A stretch of DNA of 64,000 nt, taken from the NCBI GenBank assembly GCA_013399855.1, contig VXAY01006780.1:625827-689826 (forward strand). Direction: 5' to 3'. Below the pieces are notes generated by a model. It did not search any database, was not told the origin of the DNA, and saw only the letters and a list, made by a program, of their open reading frames with translations. Origin of the DNA: Oxyruncus cristatus. Taxonomy: Eukaryota; Chordata; Aves; Passeriformes; Cotingidae. Below, in pieces: positions 59,564 to 64,000 of this stretch. Both the position numbers and the translations under genes were made by a program. Within the stretch, counting starts at the first letter, position 1. Every line of letters begins with the position of its first letter.

Positions 59564-60531
59564 CAGACAAACAGGGACTGGGGGTCCAGCCTCTCACCAC
59601 GGCTGCTCCCGTGGAGGGGGAGAACACTTAAGCTGCTGCCAGGGAACACAGGTCACATCAGGCCAATGACAGGGTTTGAACATAAATTTACCTCTGGCTT
59701 CTAATCCTGGATTCTGTTTAAAAATTGGGATGACATAAAGGTCAGAAGCCACAGCTCTTATTTCCAGCAGCCTTCTGTGCTCCTTTGGAGATGGAACAGT
59801 TCAACCTTTAGGCTTATCCCACACCTGTCTAGCTCCATCTCCTTTTCTAAGGATACTTATGTTCAATAAAAACAAATCCGATTTCTCTTCACCTGCCTGC
59901 GACGTTCTGCTGCTTAGAAATGCTTAAGAAGAAAGGAATCATAAAATATTGAATATATCACACAAGAACTGTGTGTGTAGGACTCCAGTCACTCTCAAAT
60001 AGACTTATTTTTTTTCTCTCAAACAGAAATTCCTAGTAAGGTACAAGAGCATAAAAGGAGCAATACCAGATAACACAGAGCTGAAAAATTGTTTCTCTGA
60101 ATATTAGAAGAATGTACTTATGACAAATGATCCTTCCCTGGTATTGTCTGCCCCAGAAAAATGTACCAAAGGCTGTTAAGTTACATCTAAGATTTTTCTT
60201 ACCCAGACCTTGCTTTAAAGCAGAGCTCCATGAAGACATGGCTGGTCAGGTTGCTCCGCATGCTGTGTGCACTGCAAGACACCTGTGCTATGGTGGTGCC
60301 CCTATTTTAAGGTTCTTCAATCAAAATGCAGGATGGAAATGCAGTATAGCTGTGGTTGCTACACCTGTGTGACACCTCTGCCCTCAGGCCCAGTGTTGGT
60401 GCCAGGCTCTGATATGTGACGGACAAGATGTGAGGGATTTCACAGGAGGAAGACACACCTGTCCAGCACAATTGTTACAGCTCAGGAATATTCAGCAATC
60501 CATCAAATTCAGTACTGGACCTGGAATCACA

Positions 60532-61010
60532 AAATCGTTCAGGTTGGAAAATCTCTCTGAGCCCACTGAGTCCAACCATTCCCCAGCACTGCCAAGGCCA
60601 CCACTGACCCATGTTCCCAAGTGCCACATCCACATGGCTTTTAAATCCCTCCAGGGACGGGGACTCCACCACCACCCTGGGCAGCTGTGCCAGGGCTGGA
60701 CAATCCTTTCCAGGAAGGAATTTTTCCAGTGTTCAACCTGAACCTCCCCTGGCACAGCATGAGGCCATTTCCTCTCACCCTGTCCTTTGTTCCCTGGGAG
60801 CAGAGCCTGATGCCCATCTGGCTCCACCCTCCTGTCAGGGAGTTGCAGAGAGAGAGAAGGTCCCCCCGAGCCTTCTTTTCTCCAGGCTGAGCCCCCCCAG
60901 CTCCCTCAGCTGTTCCTGGTGCTCCAGACCCTTCCCTAACTCTGTTCCCTTCCCTGGACACACTCCAGCCCCTCAGTATCTTGTTGTGAGGGGTCAGAGC
61001 TGAACACAGT
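60532..61010 (-). repeat. CR1 LINE, 5'-truncated (type B, about 480 bp)
   Basis: TGGAATCACAAAATCGTTC, type B sequence, TGTCAGGGAGTTGCAGAG, to CAGAGCTGAACACAGT. Same extent as the copy at 23940. Confidence 0.94.
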
Positions 61011-61272
61011 TAAACCACATCAACACCTGGAGCAGCCCTGAAGGGCTGGGCTCACACACTCTCTTCACAGGAGCAAGGATTTACACCTGGAGTTATCTAC
61101 AGGCATTAGATTTTTTTCTCTGAGTACCTTTGACTCAGCTGTTGCTGCGAAGAGCTGAGGCAAAGCCTGAAGAGGAATTCCTGCAGCCCCAGAGCACCAA
61201 CTGACCTGGCACGGAGCCATCAGTGAACCATCATTTGCTGTCCCTCACAACAGCCACCACTGATTTTAACTT

Positions 61273-61301
61273 ATGTGTGTCTCTGTGTGCCTGTGTGTGT
61301 T
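61273..61301 (+). repeat. Interrupted (TG)n stretch
   Basis: TG-rich runs broken by CTC and CC; weak microsatellite. Confidence 0.75.
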
Positions 61302-62540
61302 TGGCACCCACATTCCCACCTGGAGCAGCCCAGCTGGTTCCAGTGGAACACAGCACAGTCAGGGTCATGGAGCTCTTCACACCTCTGTGATCTCACCCAA
61401 ACTGAGGAGCAGTCTGAGAGTCTCCTCATATCCAGGGCACGGTGCAAAAGAGACACTGCAGAGGTCACCGAGAAAAAAAGTTGAGATTTTTCTCCAGCAC
61501 CAACACAAGCCCAGAAGAAAAAAATTATAAAACTCAAGATGAAGAAAAAACAGTGCTAAAAAGATCAGACAACAGTTCCTTCTCTTCCTTTCCTTCCCTC
61601 CCTCCATAAATCATTTGGTTTATGTAACAGAGAACAATAAAGCAAGCCAGATTTAGAAAACATTTTTTCCTGTCAACGAGCAGAATGATTGATGCTGTGC
61701 AAAACCAGCATCTAAGTAGAAAAAAAAGCTTTCAGGGATGATTTACTGAAATCCACCAAACAATTGGATTTGGTTGCTGAAAAATACCAACTCTTCAGAC
61801 TAAATTAATTAATAAAATATTTGGAAATGGCCTTGAATAGTTAGAACTGAACAGAAGCGGGGGAGGGGGGGGAAATGGCATGAGATTGTCTTCAATTTCT
61901 ACTCACTCTACGTATTATGAAAGAAATTATTTAAGAATAACAATGCAGCCCAAATATCTCAAGACAGAAGAGGAGCCTTGAACAGAGGAACCTTATCAGG
62001 CGGCCTTGGCTCCTGTATGACAATGTATTGGCACAGCACTGGAATAATAATTCTCTTCTGATTGTAACAAACCATTTCTCTGAGTCTTGTGTTCCCTTCT
62101 CTGCAGGAGATAAAGCCCCTGTGAAGAGCTGTGTAATGAGCACGTAGTGCCTGCGGTGTCTGAGAGGATGGGGCTGCACAGGGCCCCTCGTGCCCAGCTG
62201 TGCCCAGGCAGTGCCTCCTTGCAGGGTCAGACCCCGGGCTGGGGGGGTTCTGTGTCCCCTGTCCTTCTGCACCAGGTCTGACACTGCAGCCTGAGCGCAG
62301 CTCAAGCTCTGCTCCCATGAGGGAGCAAGTGCTGGGACAGGGTCTGGGCAGCACTGCCAGCCCCCAGAATGAGGGACACACCTGGAAATGCCTTCCCTCT
62401 TCACTGGGCATTGCTGAGGACATTCGTCACATCCTTCAACCAGCCACCAGTATCATGTTGATTTAAACATGGTCAATTAAATCCTGAAAAGGTTTAGTGG
62501 CTGTTGCTGCTGTGATGGAGTGGAGGCTCTCCTTAAAGAG

Positions 62541-62561
62541 AAAAAAAAAAAAAAAAAAAAA
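62541..62561 (+). repeat. Run of 21 A
   Basis: A pure A21 tract. The upstream 80 bp is not a sequence I recognise, and no AATAAA lies 10-30 bp before it, so a processed-pseudogene tail is not supported. Confidence 0.85.
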
Positions 62562-63283
62562 GAGGGAAAGTCGTATTTTTATTCTAAATTCCAAGTCTGG
62601 TGCTCCCAGATCTGTAGCTTCATGGGCTCCAAGGAGGTGGAAGAAGCTGCTAGGAGAGGCAGGGCAAAGACTAGCCTTCACTCAGCCAGAGAAGGGGAGA
62701 TGTGGTTCTGCCTGTCTTGGGATGGGTGGGAATGCTTATTAAACTGAGGTATTTGTCCTTGTATCTATGAGAAACACGTACCTTCCCACTTGGCTGGGAA
62801 TATTTTGGGAGCTGCTGAGCCCAAAATTACTTTTCTTTTCCGTGCTCAGATTTGAAGCCTTGGCAACACACAAACACTGCGTTTATTCCAACTCTTTTCC
62901 ACAGATCTTGCCTTGGTTGAAAATATGTTTCATAGGTTAAAATATATTTGAATTCAGAGTTGCCAGATCCCAGTTTGTTGTGACCCAAACCATCCTGTGA
63001 TGCAGAAGATCAGCAGACCCGGAAGCTCCCAGCGGGAACAATACAAGGATGTGGGATCAGCACATCACTGAACCGTTCTGGCATTAAACCCCCCATGTCC
63101 TGACTTGGAATTGTCTGTCTGGGATCTTCAAACATGTCCTGCTTTGGATCCAGCCCCAGGGATGGAGGCATCTACGTTGTGCCGTGCACAGAATGACTTC
63201 AGAAAGGCTGGGTGAATCTCAGGGTGGTGAAGTACAAGGTTGTAAACATGCTTTCCATTTTTTTCTGTTGTAAATCATCACAT

Positions 63284-63540
63284 TGAATCACAGAAACGCA
63301 CAGCCACAGAATGGTTTCATTTGTAAAACCCCTCTAAGATTATCAAATCCAACCGTTCCCCAGCACTGCCAAGGCCACCACTGACCCATGTCCCCAGGTG
63401 CCACATCCACATGGCCTTTAAAACCCTCCAGGGATGGGGACTCCACCACTGCCCTGGGCAGCTGTGCCAGGGCTGGACAGCGCTTCCCAGGAAGAGATTT
63501 TCCCAGTATCCAACTGCCCTGGCACAGCCTGAGGCTGTTG
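63284..63540 (-). repeat. CR1 LINE, 5'-truncated (type B, about 255 bp)
   Basis: TTGAATCACAGAAACGCAC, then type B sequence with CACTGCCAAGGCCACCAC, ending at CACAGCCTGAGGCTG. Confidence 0.94.
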
Positions 63541-64000
63541 GGGTCCCTGCCTGGGGCCTGGGTGATGCTGCACCTCCAGAGACACCGTTTGTCACTCAAC
63601 TCCCCCGGGTCTGCAGGGCTTTTATCCCCGTTTCTGTGTCTTTTAGAAAAGGATTATGTGCTGTTTTCCACGAGATTTATACCCAATCTCCGTCTCTGCC
63701 AGGTAAAAAGAAATCACTTCACTTTGCCTACACCAGTCAAATGTGGATATTAATCTCCAGGAGTCTCCACACAGAGTTTATCACCTCCAGGTATCTGCCT
63801 TTAATACACAGAGCAGTGAATCATAAGTGGCTAAAATCAAAACACACTGAAAATAATCCTCTTTCCCTGCTTCTCCATTCCTTTTCTCCCCAGCTCAGAG
63901 CCATGTAAGGTGTTGGGTGTCCTGCCTTTGAGCAGGAATTTTGTTTCCTAAAGATCTCCAATTTTCAGATTCATATCTCCTGATGTTGGTGAGAATGAAG

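Larger units (their letters stand above)
59564..64000. other. Intergenic region to the window end
   Basis: It holds CR1 copies at 60532 (-) and 63284 (-), a GT-rich stretch at 61273 and a run of 21 A at 62541. The stretches 59564-60531, 61011-63283 and 63541-64000 are otherwise unique. The overlapping minus-strand open frames at 61931-62423 (about 155 codons) have no domain I recognise. Confidence 0.5.

Noticed and set aside
59059..59631. 190-codon open frame with a repetitive Glu/Gly/Ala-rich start
   Set aside because: It is the sense strand of the CR1 copy at 59098-59563 and corresponds to no ORF1 or reverse-transcriptase domain.
61931..62423. Overlapping minus-strand frames of about 155 codons
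   Set aside because: Two frames of the same strand are open over the same DNA and neither has a recognisable motif, so chance is the simplest reading.
62462..62561. Possible processed pseudogene ending in A21
   Set aside because: No recognisable transcript before the A run and no poly(A) signal at the expected distance.

Overview
This is avian nuclear DNA, most likely from a passerine. The window is full of short CR1 LINE copies, 39 by my reading. Most are cut off at the 5' end and finish in the CR1 tail built on the octamer ATTCTRTG. Coding DNA is very sparse and there are no bacterial-style genes, rRNA, tRNA or CRISPR arrays. I sort the CR1 copies by the sequence just inside the tail, read on the antisense strand. 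Type A has GGTTTGGGTTGGAAGGGACC. Type B has GGTTGGAAAA followed by a 'cactgccaaggccaccac' block. Type C has GGTTGGAAAAGCCCTCCAGG. Type D has ATCCTGAGTTGGAAGGGACC. These are my own labels, not database subfamilies.

One protein-coding gene can be identified: the 3' part of NEGR1 (neuronal growth regulator 1, a GPI-anchored IgLON adhesion protein; kilon/neurotractin) on the + strand. Its last coding exon, with the GPI-anchor signal and stop codon, is at 28594-28718. A 42-nt in-frame cassette exon at 2702-2743 has matching splice phase and would add a Ser/Thr/Pro-rich spacer between the third Ig domain and the anchor. Positions 1-2701 are the intron before the cassette and 2744-28593 is the last intron (about 25.9 kb). 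The exons for the three Ig domains lie outside the window.

From 28719 on is the 3' UTR. Its true end is unknown. Poly(A) signals with mRNA-end-like surroundings occur at 31.56 kb and, most convincingly, at 51.15 and 51.27 kb. All 13 CR1 copies between the stop codon and 51.27 kb are on the minus strand, whereas copies beyond 51.3 kb are split 4:4. This fits + strand transcription continuing to about 51.3 kb, either as a very long NEGR1 3' UTR or as a separate downstream transcript. A CpG-rich unique block lies at 46.74-47.34 kb. From 51.3 to 64 kb the sequence looks intergenic, with CR1 copies and one AT-rich stretch that may be a conserved noncoding element.

I found no new multi-gene system. 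The points worth a second look are the cassette exon and a nearby TGCATG motif, the distal transcript end with its CR1 strand bias, the CpG block, a 25-bp perfect palindrome, a 14-bp minisatellite, and several oddly truncated or tandem CR1 copies.
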